NCBI RefSeq assembly: GCF_932526225.1
Contig: NC_064047.1
Coordinates: 6,633,501-6,697,500, forward strand
Reading direction: 5' to 3'
Source: Nematostella vectensis
Lineage: Eukaryota; Cnidaria; Anthozoa; Actiniaria; Edwardsiidae
DNA: 64,000 nt
Part shown: piece by piece, positions 11,000-24,647 of the stretch
Layout: each line of letters opens with the position of its first letter
How positions within the stretch are numbered: position 1 is the stretch's first letter
Translations under genes and position numbers: made by a program
The notes under the pieces: model-generated
The model's input: only the letters and a program-made list of their open reading frames with translations
Told to the model about the DNA's origin: nothing
The model's database searches: none

Positions 11000-11830
11000 A
11001 GGTGAGTCTAAATCTGAATCTTAATCTAAAGGGGGAGTGTGAATCTAAATTGGGGGGGGGATCTAGTGAATGGAGAGGCTAATTTAAGGTAAAAATTAAG
11101 GGATCTAATATTCTTTCTTTTTACGTTATTGTGAAATTTAGCCTGGAGACGGGGGGGAGGGGTGGGGGCGACTGAATAAAATGTAGGGGGTGGGGATCTA
11201 GGGAAGGGGGGGTCTGGAATCTAAGGGAGTGGGAAAGGCTGGTGGAGTATGAATTTAGGGGCCTTCTTCAGTTATTTTTTTCTCTACCTTTACAAAAAAA
11301 ACTCGGGGGCTGGGAGAGATATATCAATATTTGGGTGACCTCCAAATCCGCTCGGTCAATCTCTTGGAGGCCTGGGTCTAAGGACTTTATAGGATTAGTA
11401 AGGAAAAGATTTGACCAAGCGAGCAAGTTTTGCTTGATAATTTTTGCCGCGAGTCTCAAATTGACAGGATTCAGTATTTTTCACCATGTTCTCTGGAGAT
11501 CAGGGAGCGGGAAAACTTTAGCTCTTCTAAATATGGGCATCTATGCCCATATAAGGCAATACATACGAAGGACACTATCCGTGGGGAATATGTTTGATAG
11601 AGTGAATCTAAAACTTGGGGGGGGGGGGGGGGTGGAGTCTGCATTTAGGGGTTCTTCTGGAATTCTTTTTTACTCTACCTTTATTCAAAATTCTCGGGGG
11701 CTGGGAGAGATGAGTGAATCAAAAACTAGGGGGGGTAGTAGATATAAAATCTAGGGGGTGGGGGTGCTAGATGAATCAGAGTAAGAGGCTTTGGGGGGGG
11801 GGGGGGGTAGAAGGAAGCAGGGAAAGGAAG
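11000..11830. repeat. G-rich degenerate repeat block with internal duplication
   Basis: The repeated motif is GAATCTAAA followed by a G run. A segment of about 85 bp, GTGGAGTATGAATTTAGGGG through CTCGGGGGCTGGGAGAGAT, at 11240-11325 is repeated at 11632-11712. G runs of 8-17 nt occur at about 11052, 11618 and 11795. The 170-codon plus frame across it is not supported as a gene. Confidence 0.75.
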
Positions 11831-13448
11831 GGAAAACTAGGAGGAAAATAAGCGGAAAGCTATGACTTTGATACTTTACTTACCTACATCTGATATCGAA
11901 CATTGCAGTCTTAGCCATTCTTTAATGACGACACCACTGATTCTCATCTCTTGTGGAAAAAGCATTTTAATGATCATGAATGGAAGAAACGTGTGGGAAA
12001 ACCATACTATTTGATCCATTTTTTACGACGATTAATGAGGCAAATAACGAAAGAAGGAAACAGAGTGGACACCAGGGCGCTCAATAACAAGACCTATAAA
12101 TGTGCTCAAACAGAGTTCGCCTTAGGGGCTGTTGCGAATTTCCTAATTATTGATAAAAGAAAAAAAATGTGATGACTCTTAACAATAAAACCTAGTTTAA
12201 AAATGTGCTAAGGTTTCGGGGCTAGTGGACAATCTTGAAAATAATTGGTTGCGGAAAAGTGTTGTTGACGACAAAATGCACAACGCAGAGGCGGTTACAA
12301 AGGTTTTCTGGGAAGGGGAACATTTGGGCGCATAGTTTTAATGTTAAGCAATATGTCTGAACAACAAATAAACCTAATTTAAAAGAAATTGCTGAACAAC
12401 TCTTGCCTTTTGGGGCAATTTCAAATTATCAAAATAAATGGTAGAGGGAAAAATTGATGTTGGCAAAATGACTCTCAACAGCAAAATCATATAGCTCAAA
12501 TAACTTTTGCCTTGGGAATTGTTTCTAACAATGTAGCTTTTCGTGTAAGGTCGATTTTTAATTTGGAAATATTATTATACAACAGACATTGTGAGGTTTT
12601 CGATATCTTCCAATAAAATCTTAAATTAAATACGAAATAAGCACACTTACCTTTGGTAAATTTAATCAATCAATTAAAGGTAGAATTTCAATAAAGGATT
12701 ATCTTATTTCGTTAGGTTAAATCATCTGCTATCTCGGCTCCAACTTTTCGTAGTGTGCAACTTTGCATGCAACCCTCGATACCCGTACTATGCAAGAGCG
12801 GTCTCACCTTATAGAACTTCCCTGGTTTGTTTGCATTTTATGCATTTTGACAATGCTTCTAGTGCTCATTTTTGCCGTAAGATCCGCTTTGTACACTAAT
12901 GGATAATATGTTTCTGTTTTCGTTACAAAGTCGTCTCATCGATCTCCTGCATTAGCTGTTAAAAACTATTCTAATGGCGGCTTTAGTCAGTTGACCGGCA
13001 TTGTATAAAGTATTTTGCCGACAAAAGGGATTCTACATAAACAAGGTTATCGGCGGGCTTGTGACTGCGTCGGTGTATAATGCAACATAAGGTTATAACG
13101 AATGATGAATAGAAACAAAAATCGTATAACATTCGTTTCAGACATTTTTTACTAAAAAAATAAAACCGTAAATGTGCTCTCATTTATCCCATCTTAAGGA
13201 GCTACAAAGACAACAAATAAAATCATCGGTCGGCTTATGACTGCATAGAAAAAGTTATAAATAACGAATAATAAATATATACCAAATTTTGTATCGATAC
13301 AATTACTGTTTCAATTTATTTTTAAACTGCTCCCTTTTCTTGATTATTTAAATCAAGAAGCAAAATAAAAAAGCACATTATTATCGCCCGACTTTTGATT
13401 GAATTGGTGTTTACACCTATTTTGAAAATAACGTTGCACTCGAAAATC

Positions 13449-13640
13449 AATGTATCGTAGCTCGCAGTGCTTTATGGGTACTGTATAAATGGCTAAAAAC
13501 TTGCATTTGAAAGCCATGTGAATATTCACAAGAACATGAGCAAGAGTTATACAGCTTTTGAAACCTGGGTGTGTTTTGATTTACGCTTATTTGTTGTTTA
13601 CTTGATACCCATGATATACGACACAGTGACTTGTCGTAAA
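13449..13640. mobile_element. MITE family D copy (diverged)
   Basis: It begins TATCGTAGCTCGCAGTG and continues CTTTATGGGTACTGTATAAATGGC. It ends with GATACCCATGATATACGACA. This matches the copies at 26890-27130 and 52163-52385 in termini and internal ACAGCTTTTGAAACCTGG. Confidence 0.7.
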
Positions 13641-13664
13641 TCATCTTTCATCATAAAACGAATG

Positions 13665-13790
13665 GAGGGACTTAAAGATGGCGAATCAAGCCGCCATTTT
13701 ATGCTCCTGCTCAATGGCGAGTCACAGGAATCGATTTCCATCGGCTAATTCAAGTTAGCCAAGATATTTTCAATCAAATATCGTCATATA
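13665..13790. mobile_element. MITE family C, right-half copy
   Basis: It carries GCCGCCATTTTATGC, then ATCGATTTCCATCGGCTAATTC and a tail ATTTTCAATCAAATATCGT. This corresponds to the right arm of the full foldback at 49385-49600. Confidence 0.7.
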
Positions 13791-14204
13791 AAATATACAT
13801 ATACATATGAGACTACATTCGTAGATTGTTATTTTGTTTACTTATTAGTCATTTAGTTTACTTGCAAATAAACCGCTGCATTTCAAATGATAAACAATAA
13901 CAAAGGAGTAGGTGATCGACATTCTTTAACTATTTTTTTTTAATACTGCGGTTTCCAATGTTCTACGAACTCTCGTCAACAATTTCCAACAGCTTAACCG
14001 CTTTCTCGCTTCTATCAATGAAACTAACGTAATGAACTAAGTGCTTTTTGCTTGGTCAGCGATGTTGTGATTAAAAAACCATTTCAGTGCTGGCTACTGA
14101 AAACGCTTAAAGGATTTTTTGAATGATTGGAGGCAGAGGGCGTTTTACGGAGCTGTTTGTTGTAACCGCTGTAAAAACCTCGTTCTGTGCTCTGGCGTCT
14201 ATTC

Positions 14205-14303
14205 GTACCAATCACAACGGATATAGTTCTTGGAAATTATACGGCCTAGCGTTGTTTATGACACTTTGACGTCACCGTGACGTCACCCGTTTATTATAAG
14301 AGG
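14205..14303 (+). promoter_or_regulatory. Promoter-like block: CCAAT, two CREs, TATA-like
   Basis: CCAAT lies at about 14208, perfect palindromic TGACGTCA sites at 14267-14274 and 14278-14285 (11 bp apart, about one helical turn), and a TATAAG-type box at about 14296. The order and spacing are those of a CREB/ATF-driven core promoter facing right. No convincing plus-strand coding exon was found downstream, so it may serve a non-coding RNA or an undetected 5' exon. The minus strand has a small frame at 14339-14518. Confidence 0.5.
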
Positions 14304-14733
14304 TCCAACTGTTTTGGCGTCCTAGCTTCACGTTGGTCTTATTGCTTTATTGAAAGATCAAGAATTCTTGCCGCCAGTCTTAAACAAAAAAAGTGGTTCA
14401 AGCTGTGAAAGATATGAATAAAGTTTGCAACATTTGTTCGATTTTGTTTAAGAGGGCTCATTTCACATTCGTTTTCAGTCACTCGTGCACCCTGTGATTT
14501 TCGTTGTCGAGTGGCCATTTCGCAGTTACGACCGCCAACCAATAAAAGAGCGCCGAAAAGCATAAGGCGTCACAAGAAAGCAGACGATAGATACATGCGC
14601 ACTTACGCACTAAATCAACAACAACAAGAAACTAGACCCTACGCGCAGGGTTGACTGGGATACCTGAGATCTGCAACTTGTTTGTGTGACATATATGGCA
14701 TGAAAGATTTTACTGCCTACTTTTGATATAATA

Positions 14734-14734
14734 A

Positions 14735-14785
<51 letters not shown>
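14734..14785. repeat. (AT)n microsatellite
   Basis: It is an uninterrupted AT dinucleotide run of about 25 repeats. Confidence 0.97.
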
Positions 14786-14789
<4 letters not shown>

Positions 14790-17700
14790 TGTTATTTATT
14801 GTAAATGCCATATCACAGCACCTCTTCAGGTGTGGGGTGGACTCGAGGTGTGCTCCATGAAAGTAGACAGGGCTGATTGTCTTATCTTCAAATACTATCC
14901 CCACATCAGAGTTAGCACCGAAATAAGATTAGGGAAAGCTGAGAATGTGTTTTAAAATTGTTATTTCTTAAACATTTCTTTGGTTCACTGCCCTCAATGT
15001 GCTATCACTTAGGGGTACAAGTAAACAACAACATTTATTTATTTTGAAGTCAAATGAGAGGGCTATAGAATATGCAGACTTGATTGAAATTTATAGAGCA
15101 TAAACATATTTTCAACATCAACAGCACTACAAAAATATTACAAATCTCTAGATTTTATTGAAAATGTTCCATAAAAATAAAATGACATTCAATGGAGATA
15201 AAGGTATTTCAGGGAAATAATAAAACTTGAGCTTATCTAAAGGAAGCACCAAAGTACCAAAATAATTTTCATAGATTTAAGTACATATTTTACACTTACA
15301 TGACTTACAACACCTATGCTGTACTTTATTAAAATCGATATGGTTAAAATAATGACATTCAATGAGAGAGATCAAGATATTTTATAGTAAGAAAATAAAA
15401 TTCATCTTAGGGTAGCCGGTCAAGTGTCCAATGTAAAATAGATTCATCGACAAAGCGATTAGTAGCAGACGATCTCCATCAATTGTTTCAAACTACTTCC
15501 ACTTTAAAATAGATTAAGCAATCAAGGTAAATACCTCGAGTCCATTCATGAGTGTCCAGAGCACATTTAATTACGTCTTGAAGTAAAGCAGTACGAGTCT
15601 AAAGCAGTCAGCACTTAACTTACTAATTCTTATCTTGAGCCGCGTTTCTCGCACTCGGGTCGCAAGTGTAAACACGAGTAAATGCAGCGAAATCAATCCA
15701 AGCTGAGAGGATTTTCCAAAATAACTTGGTAGAAATTGAGGCTATGGTTAAATATGCAGTTATTAAACCGCAAATCGGGCCTTCAACTGCACAAATAACA
15801 TGGATCTGAGAGCTGGAATCTAAAATTCAAGATGGCGGCCATGACACAGTTTTAAATTATGCAAAAGTTTTTGGAAACTAAGCGTTGCGATGACGTAGGA
15901 CAGTAGGCTGGATACTTCGTGTAAGAAAAAGGCTTTACTAAGGTCTTCTAAATAAGAAGTATCGCCTGTGGCGCAAGGGTTCTTGGGAATTGCATTGTGC
16001 AAATCGCGAGACGACAGAAAAAAAAACAGTTGCATTTTATGACTGGGCTACCACAGGTATCCCAGTAACTATTTGAACTTCGTGGCGAAGATATCGCGTA
16101 TCGATATGTTTCAAGAGAAATTGACAGGTTCAATACGTTTGTTAGTGTGCGATTTCAGTAATGTTGTGTAATGTTGTACATGACACTACACTGTAATTCA
16201 GACTTTTGTCTCTGAGAGTGTCGTTATAAACTATTATTCCTATTCCTATTACTAATATTGCTATTGTTGTTATAGTTTTATTGTCATTGTTATTGTTGTT
16301 GCAGTGAAAAGTAGTACGGTTCTAGAATAGCCTCGCCTAGCCTGCATGAACGACCGTAGGAGCCTGAGGCGAGGGTCGTGTAAGGTGCTTCAATCTACTT
16401 ATCTATGATTCACATGTTTCAAAAACTTGAGTTTTTACGTAATCGGAATGCTTAAGAGCGCCTCCTTCTCTTGTATAATTTTGTGCAATAGGGCCTTGGG
16501 GCTCGCGTGATGATTTCCAAAAGCTTTACCACGCATTGCCGTCATACTAAAAAAAGCTACGCGGGGAACTCGGCACAACGCTGTGAATTGTTTGTTCATT
16601 CGTGTTCTTAAAGTGAATACGTAATTTTGGGGAAAAGCCCTTAAAATGTTTATCTAATGAAGGAAACAGGAATGTCGTTTATTGTGAGCTTATGATCATT
16701 TAGTCAGTAAAGGTTCGAGAAACTCACGTAACAATCGAGAAAAAAAACAACAATGCTTTTGATTATACAAAACACACACACACACACAGAAATCATCATT
16801 TGCGAGTAATTATGATATGCAACAAAAAGATTACAAGGTTCGAAAATATGGTTATTTTATCAGCAAATTTGAGCAACAAACTTATTTATTGCTCTTGTTG
16901 AACAAGGCTTAAAACCGTATATTATTATTTCGAAGTTTTATTCAAAAAAAGGCCGATGTATGTTTTCAATTTTCGATACAAAATACCCAAATAGTCGTGA
17001 TCTTGAAAAAACACATGATACATCAAACACTCAAATTTGACAAATTCGAATTTACTTGTTACAGTTTCTAAATGTAAGAGTGACCAAAATCTCCTTGCTA
17101 CTAACGGGGGATGAGGGGACTACGCACGTACGGATTAACCTAGGTTAACAGACTATTGTACCTGAACTCGCTAACTCCTGTAAAAATCATACACACTGCA
17201 CTTAATATTGCATAATAATATCGAAGCCTTTCAAAAAGCTTTGGCCTCTAAACAAAAAGTGCAAACACAATCAACAAATGCTGCTTGGATAAAGAAAAGA
17301 AGAAAGAAAAATACTCACTCAGACAGCCAGCAAATCCTTTTGATGGTGTTTGTTCGGGTAAGGGGAGTTAATGGTAGGCAGGAGATTAGCTACGTCAGTC
17401 CAGTCTCAACACTCAGTATGTGATCATCCTTAATCGTTCTGGTTTTCTCAAGTTCAATTATATTTTTTTCTATATGATAACAAAATTATTTATTTGAGTA
17501 ATCACTTAAAGGGTCTGACAGAGCCCATGATGTCAAAACAACCCCCCCCCCCCAAAAAAAAAAAAAAAATACACGACTCTAAAATACCCAAATACCGGGT
17601 CAGTAAGCAGCTCTTCCAAGCTGCAATTTGATTTTGGGCAAATCAACAATATATGCACCTCGACACAAAGAACGAGAAGAATAGAGAAAAAAGAACTCCT

Positions 17701-17830
17701 TTGACTCCTTTGTAAAGCAAAGACAATAGGAGACAAAGCAACTGCGTACTTACTCAAAATACCTAGACTTCTACGTGTAAGGGTAGGGACTGTGTTGAAA
17801 GGTAAGGGCTGGGTTCGTTACTAAATGCAA
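14790..17830. other. Gene-free stretch
   Basis: It is AT-rich and contains a short (CA)n at about 16772 and a C10/A15 homopolymer junction at 17540-17568. Similar segments TAAAATAATGACATTCAATG recur at 15177 and 15345, suggesting a small duplication. No supported gene was found. Confidence 0.5.
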
Positions 17831-17839
17831 GGGTAGTAA

Positions 17840-19020
17840 TTCAAAGTGCAAGGTTAGGGTTTGGGTCTGTTGGATGCTCAAGGATAAGGATTGGGTTTAT
17901 GTCTAGGAGTAAGACTGGGTTCATTTCTAAGTGCAAGGACTCTGTTGAATGCTCAAGGATAAGGATTGGATTTATGTCTAGGGGTAAGACTGGGTTCATT
18001 TCTAAGTGCAAAGACTCTGTTGAATGCTCAAGGATAAGGATTGGGTTTATGTCTAGAGGTAAGACTGGGTTTATTTCTAAGTGCAAGTACTCTGTTGAAT
18101 GCTCAAGGATGAGGATTGGGTTTATGTCTAGGGGTAAGACGGGGTTCATTTCTAAGTGTAAGGGTAAGGACTGTATTGAATACTCAAAGATAAGGATTGG
18201 GTTTATGTCTAGGGGTAAGACGGGGTTCATTTCTAAGTGTAAGGGTAAGGAATGTATTAAATGCTTAAGGATAAGGATTGGGTTTATGTCTAGGGGTAAG
18301 ACGGGGTTCATTTCTAAGTGTAAGGGTAAGGACTGTATTGAATACTCAAAGATAAGGATTGGGTTTATGTCTAGGGGTAAGACGGGGTTCATTTCTAAGT
18401 GTAAGGGTAAGGACTGTATTGAATACTCAAAGAAAAGGATTGGGTTTATGTCTAGGGGTAAGACGGGGTTCATTTCTAAGTGTAAGGGTAAGGAATGTAT
18501 TGAATGCTTAAGGATAAGGATTGGGTTTATGTCTAGGGGTAAGACTGGGTTCATTTCTAAGTGTAAGGGTAAGGACTGTGTTAAATACTTAAGGATAAGG
18601 ATTGGGTTTATGTTTAGGGGTAAGACTGGGTTCATTTCTAAGTGTAAGGGTAAGGACTGTGTTAAATACTTAAGGATAAGGATTGGGTTTATGTCTAGGG
18701 GTAAGACTGGGTTCATTTCTAAGTGTAAGGGTAAGGACTGTGTTAAATACTTAAGGATAAGGATTGGGTTTATGTTTAGGGGTAAGACTGGGTTCATTTC
18801 TAAAGGGTAAGGACTGTATTGAATGCTTAAGGATAAGGACTCGTGGGTTTATGTCTAAAGGTAAGACGGGATTCATTTCTAAGTAGAAGGGTAATGACTG
18901 TGTTGAATGCTTAAGGATATTAGTATTGGGTTTATGTTTAGGGGTAAGTCTGGGTTCATTTCTACGTGCAAGCGTAAGGACGGTGTTAAATACTTAAGGT
19001 TGAATTTTCAGGGGTAAGGC
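17840..19020. repeat. Minisatellite, 75- and 81-bp units (AAGGATAAGGATTGGG...)
   Basis: About 14 units are present. Each contains GGATTGGGTTTATGTCTAGG, GGTAAGACTGGGTTCATTTC and TAAGTGTAAGGGTAAGGAC. Early units lack GGGTAA and are 75 bp; later ones are 81 bp. Both lengths are multiples of three, so one plus frame (17899-18810) and one minus frame (17841-18797) stay open for over 900 bp. There is no splice signal, homologue or composition that supports a real protein; the last units are decayed and break both frames. Confidence 0.92.
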
Positions 19021-22000
19021 TCAGGAGCTTAAAGCAAAAACCTGGCCGAAAAGCCTCGACGATATCTGCGTTACAAATCGATGTCCAAGTACGCAATAGA
19101 AAGATTTAGGTTAAGGTTAGCATTGCATTTTGCGGTTATTCTATCCGACAACATAATGAGATACAAGTGCATCCTATAAGCTTTTAATATTGTTCTTGAG
19201 GGCAGGTATTCCATTTTCTCGTTAACGTCTAATGCACCAGTTCCGCCGCGCAAGTAAACACAGAAACGAACTCTGCTTAAAAATATACATCATTTACTAA
19301 TGAGAAAGTTTTGAAAGGCTTTGGCAAATAGAAATATATGGTTGCCATTTCCTCTACTGTTCCTACAAAAGAGGGTGTTTACAATTGTTGCAAGTACTTG
19401 ACTAATCATTTTGACAACACATGTTTCCTTTTTTTTCCATTAAATCTTGGATATAATTTTCAAACGTTCATCATTAGGTGATACTGATCAAAATGCACAA
19501 CGAAAAATGCCCACCAATCTCCTTCCAAGGGCCCAAGAAGGGTAAACTTATCAAGGTAATTTATCGAGGGAAATAGATAAATACGAAATCCCCTTTCAAG
19601 CTAACCTACCTTTGTTCGTGCGATTGATACGCGAATGAAAAGATCTGATATTATTCTCACGTCAATCGATGTACGTGCAACGGTTAAGATATCTTAATGT
19701 TATAAAACGAAACATATAACACGGAAGACACGATAGGAAACTTCGATGCTCTTATTAACCCGCCACTATAGATACACTTCAAGATTTTACAAAACTGTGT
19801 AATGTTTAGAATGTTATACACCCTAGTGACAATTTAAAATTTAAACGCACATGCTGTGAGCGGGTATGTAAGTAAAAAAGATCAACAACATTTTTAGCAA
19901 AACTAGAAAATTGCTTCAGTTATACTCCTGTGTCTCCAAATAACATTTGCCAGCAAAATGTGTCACTGATAAGGAGTCTAGCTTTCAGGGAGGGTTTTAG
20001 GTCTGGTTATTTCATGAGGAAAATACGTTATGGCTTCTAGGGCTTGTGGAATAATATATCAAAATTCTATTATATTCCACGTAGAACCCTTCTATAAAAA
20101 AAAAAATCCCCGATTAATTCAACCGCCATTTTCTTTAATTTGACAGTTCCTTGTGCAGTTATGTATTCGTGGTATAATCTATCTTCTCAAAAGCAAAATT
20201 TTATATTATTTTAGAAGATTAGAATCGGTAACCAATATAACATTCAAAAGAAATCAGCTCCCGCATGGATTACGTGCTTCCAATACGCTAATTACTAAAA
20301 ATTAGCTATCGCATTTAAGGAGAAATTTCCCAAGGGAACTCTCCGAAAAAGTGGATATGGGGATACCCGCCACTCAAATTACCCAATTGTAATGCAAATA
20401 ATCAATTTATCACTCCATAAAGCAAACAGCTTGTACTTTTTTTAATATCTTATAAAAAAGGGAACCGGTTTGAGAGAATTTGCAATAAAATATCAAGGAC
20501 AAAAGATGAGGCTCAGATAATGATTTAAAGAGGTCGTCGAGTGCTAGGCAGGTGTAGCTGAGAGAACTTCACGGCTCTAAACAGCAGCTGACCAAACGAT
20601 ACGACTAACGCCCAACGCAGAGATGGAAACAGAAAGATAAGCTTTAGCCGAACACCTTTCCTTTCGCAACAAATAAAGAACCTAGCAACCAAGTAACACT
20701 TAAACCAACCAACACCATGCAAACTTAAATCGATGACCATGTCAAAAATACTATGAAAAATATTCAATGGTATTTTTTATCTCGTGTTTTCAAAGCAAAT
20801 AAAACTAGATAATCGTCGATCGTCACGATGACAAGCTATCATTAATGTAATAGTCGTGTTTTTTTCCTAGTAAAAATAAATGACAGACACAAATGATCTG
20901 AAATTTGACTGTAAGTGCACGAATTTACGCTTTCCGGCATACTTCCCCATTGATGTTCTATTATAATTTTCATTAATGTTTTGTTGGCAAAGAAGTTAGG
21001 TGTATATTACCAATGTAGAAATTAAAGGCTTGGAAACTCCGCGACTTTTTTTTTTTAAATGGCCTTTAAGTCCGGCAGTATTATCATTTGTTGATAAGTA
21101 CTACACAAATGGCAAATAGAAAAAATCAATAGCTAATTTGTATAATAATATAATCACGGGAGTAGCGGACTGCGAATTAAAATATATTCAATAGGCTACG
21201 CATACCTCGTTTTGCTGCATCTATTTTCAGTTTTTGGGAAGTTTTCACATCCAAGTAAAAGGTCTTCCTCGCCAATTTAGCGTCTATACATGGAACTAAC
21301 ACATCTAGCGAGAGGGGGATATATAAAACCCGCATTTATGACGTAAAATTTTAGATATGTAAATGAACACACGAGGCAGATGATCTAACAAGGCTTTCCA
21401 CCAATCAGAGGCGCTGGAATCAATTAATTGAAATAGGGAGTGAAAGTAGGAGTGGGAGTAAATCATGCGAGAGGGTAGAAAGAATAGAATGCTTCCGAAA
21501 GGTCTGTCGCAACCAAGAGAGGAGTTAAAAAAATGAGAGAGAAAATGAGCACATAACAATATCAGGTCCAATCCTTCCGTCAATGTTTAATTATCAGTTT
21601 AGGAAATTGGAGTTGTCAGGGTACTAGGGAAACTTTTATAGGAAGCTTAGAAAGAACCCGTAACAATGTTGTTCTGTGATGTGGTATGCCCTATCGATTT
21701 GATTTTTAATGTTTTTGTTATTAAATCAGTCACGGCTTTTTTCGCGTGCCCGGAATCACAGTTATGTCGAATTATACTGCGGTGTTTGCTATCAAATTTA
21801 GAGCTTGACAACATGTTTGGATGAAACACGCTATTTTGAGTAATGAAACGCTTACCAGCTTATCGTTACGCTGTTATGAGGAATTATTCTAGGGTAAGCA
21901 CAAAGCCAGAGCTCAATTACATGTATGAATGAGGAAAATCATGTTTAGAAAAACTTATAAAACTTTTACCAGCATTTCGTTACTTGAAGTTTTAAAGATA

Positions 22001-22199
22001 AAAAAAACAATTTTATAAATAAAAACAGACTTAGCACTTAAAGTTCACAGTCTTTTCTTCACAGAATAAAAAAAGTGAAAGGAAGGAAAAGTTTATACAC
22101 GTGTTAACAACTGATAAAATGTATATAATTCTGAAAAATTAAAAGAGGGAAACACAAAGAGGGGGCAGCGAGGAATTTGATCACGGTAAGCATATGACT

Positions 22200-22236
<37 letters not shown>

Positions 22237-23544
22237 AGGAAAATACCCGTAGCGATCCGTAGCGAAGTTGAATAAAAAAAATGAAACAAAAATAGAACCA
22301 CATGTAGAAATAAGAGTTTGAATGAGATGGATGATAACATATAAGTTAAATTGATAAAAATACACGGGTATGATTAATGATCCCCCAATATTTATTTATT
22401 TAATTTCTTTAATGTTTACCAATTACCCTGTTTCCGAAACACTTTATAAAAGCAGCTATAGATAAGATGTGATTAATGGCCTTTACAAAATATTGAAAAT
22501 AAATTAGTTGGTTATTAGCGCTTCGCGTTGACGTTAATTCTAGCATAACGTTTTAAAAACGTAAAGAAATAAAAAGCAAAGCGAGAGGTGCGTTGGAAAA
22601 TGCTAATGTGAAAATTTTTCTTAAAGATTTATTTGTAAAGTTCAAAAACAAAGTATATAATAAATTTTACTGCTAATCAATTTTCGTCAGCTTTTTATCA
22701 AATCCCACGTTAAGAGTTTTTAACAATTCAATTGGTTATTAACCAGACAGCTAGAGATAATTTACATTTAACGTGCGTCATTTATTATTTTGAGTACTTC
22801 TTCGTAAGCGAATAAACTTTCACGTAAAATCCATTGGCAATAAGTAAACTTGTATATTGGAAAGTGCGGAAATGTTTCCTGAATAAAAAGTTATGAACGT
22901 GGCAAAAAAAATTCTAAATTATGTTAGAAGATTGTTATTTGGGGATTTCTTTAATTTTTTTCTTCCAACAATGAATAGCAGGAATAATAAGAAGGCGTAG
23001 GTGAAGCACGGGCTCTTTACCGTTAGAAAAAAAAAGAATAGCTAATCTACCAATTGGACATGAATTATTACTATAATTAAAAAAAACACACAAATATATT
23101 TGTATATATAACCAAAAGGCAAAAACAGAAATAAATAATATGTAGGGGGAAATCGAATAACAGTATTTAATTGATTTCATTATCGATTATATTTGATATC
23201 TAACTTTTTGAAGGTGCTTTTCGGGAGGTTTTGATACTTCTTCCAGTTCGATTTTATTTTAGTGTAAATGTACCTCCAAAACCTAAACATGGACAATTCA
23301 CCAAACTATGAAAAAACATGCTGGTGTTGTTTCAAGCCTTGAGTCTAGACAAGGGGCAATTATGTTGTCACAGTTTTGAGGTCAGCGGCTCGTTACCGGG
23401 CAAATATGATGTCTAAAACAATCGAATCCTCTGCAGGATCGTGTTAAATTGCATGGCCGAATGTCGATCAACCACTCCTGTTATTGTTTATAATTGAAAA
23501 CAACGGTTTATTTACAAGAAAACGTTCAAATAACAGAATATATA

Positions 23545-23690
23545 TGAAGTCTGATACCACATTGACCATATTTGATTGGAAATATTTTGTTTACTGGCTT
23601 GAATTAGCCGATGGAAATGGATGCTTTGTGTGACTCAGTATTGAGTGGGAGCATTCAAATGGCGGCGTGATTAGCCTTTTTTCATACGTG
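23545..23690. mobile_element. MITE family C, left-half copy
   Basis: It reads GAAGTCTGATACCACATTGACC, then GGCTTGAATTAGCCGATGG and AAATGGATGCTTTGTGTGAC, and ends in AAATGGCGGCGTGATT. It matches the left arm of the full foldback at 49385-49600, with the right arm missing. Confidence 0.7.
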
Positions 23691-24647
23691 AGCAGATCCA
23701 TGGACATAACACAAAACATTGGCTTAAGAACAACGGGAACTCGCACGACATCTCGGGAATTGTGAAACAGAGTCTTGCCCTCCGAGTGTGTGTAATTATT
23801 AAGTGGTTTGTTTAGAAAAAAGGGTTATTAAAACGGCACGCGATAACGTGAGGTTGGCCATGACTCCAGACATGCTTCCTCATATCTTTTGCTTTTTTCA
23901 TACTGTCAAAAATAGCACTTCAAGTGCCATGAATTATTGTGTTACACAAGATATCAATTGATATCAAGATCTCAAATGATACAATAGTATTTTTGTATGT
24001 TTTCTTTTAAGAATACGCTATGAAAACGTTGTTTTTGGAAGAAACATCCGCGGTAATTAAACCAAAACTAAATTATTTCTTTTCAGAATTGTGGATGTTA
24101 CTTTGGGGTGTTTTTCTGAATATTTCAAAACAGCACGTCTTTGCGATTCTTAACGTGTACAGTAATTCCCCACATAACAAGAACCTGAAATAAAGAACCA
24201 TTTAAGGCTAAAATTTGGTATTTTATACACCATTTATACCTTACAGTAAATGTATAATATAATATAATTGTTAAAAAATGTTTAGAATAACCTTGTAAAA
24301 AGCAGGTTCTTATAGTTTTTGGTGTATGGTTTTTATTCTTCTGGTTCACGAACACGACAATTTGGGCTTTTTGTATTTATTCGTTTGGGAGCATAAAATA
24401 GCGGTGTGATCGGGCTTCTTTAAACGGCTTCCATTATTCAAAATCCAATCACGCCACCTCTTCACAAGGCGCGGACCAATCATAAAGCAACAAATATAAT
24501 TTTGGGTACGCAGAATATTAAAAATCGCAGTAATAATAGTACAATGGTACATGGTCAACGAATGTAAGAATATCATTTTTTTGCTTTTTTGATGCTTACC
24601 TATTGTTTCAGTCATACAACTACAGTTCAAGCGTTAAATTAAAGCTG

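Larger units (their letters stand above)
11831..14140. other. Gene-free stretch with decayed repeats
   Basis: Four weakly similar segments beginning CTYAACARYAAAAC lie near 12080, 12178, 12358 and 12475 and look like a decayed tandem repeat. A 73-codon plus frame at 11951-12172 covers the first; it has no recognised domain. Family D and family C foldback copies lie at 13449-13640 and 13665-13790. Confidence 0.45.

Noticed and set aside
11242..11754. A 170-codon plus-strand gene containing SGSGKT-like residues
   Set aside because: It spans a G-rich internal duplication with a homopolymer run; the P-loop-like string has no Walker B or domain around it.
14339..14563. A minus-strand 74-codon gene (or 59 codons from the inner Met at 14518)
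   Set aside because: It has a plausible basic N-terminus but no recognised domain or phase-matched partner exon; too weak to list as coding.
17841..18810. Overlapping frames of more than 300 codons on both strands
   Set aside because: They are explained by a minisatellite with units of 75 and 81 bp. There is no independent coding evidence, so it is kept only as a finding to test.
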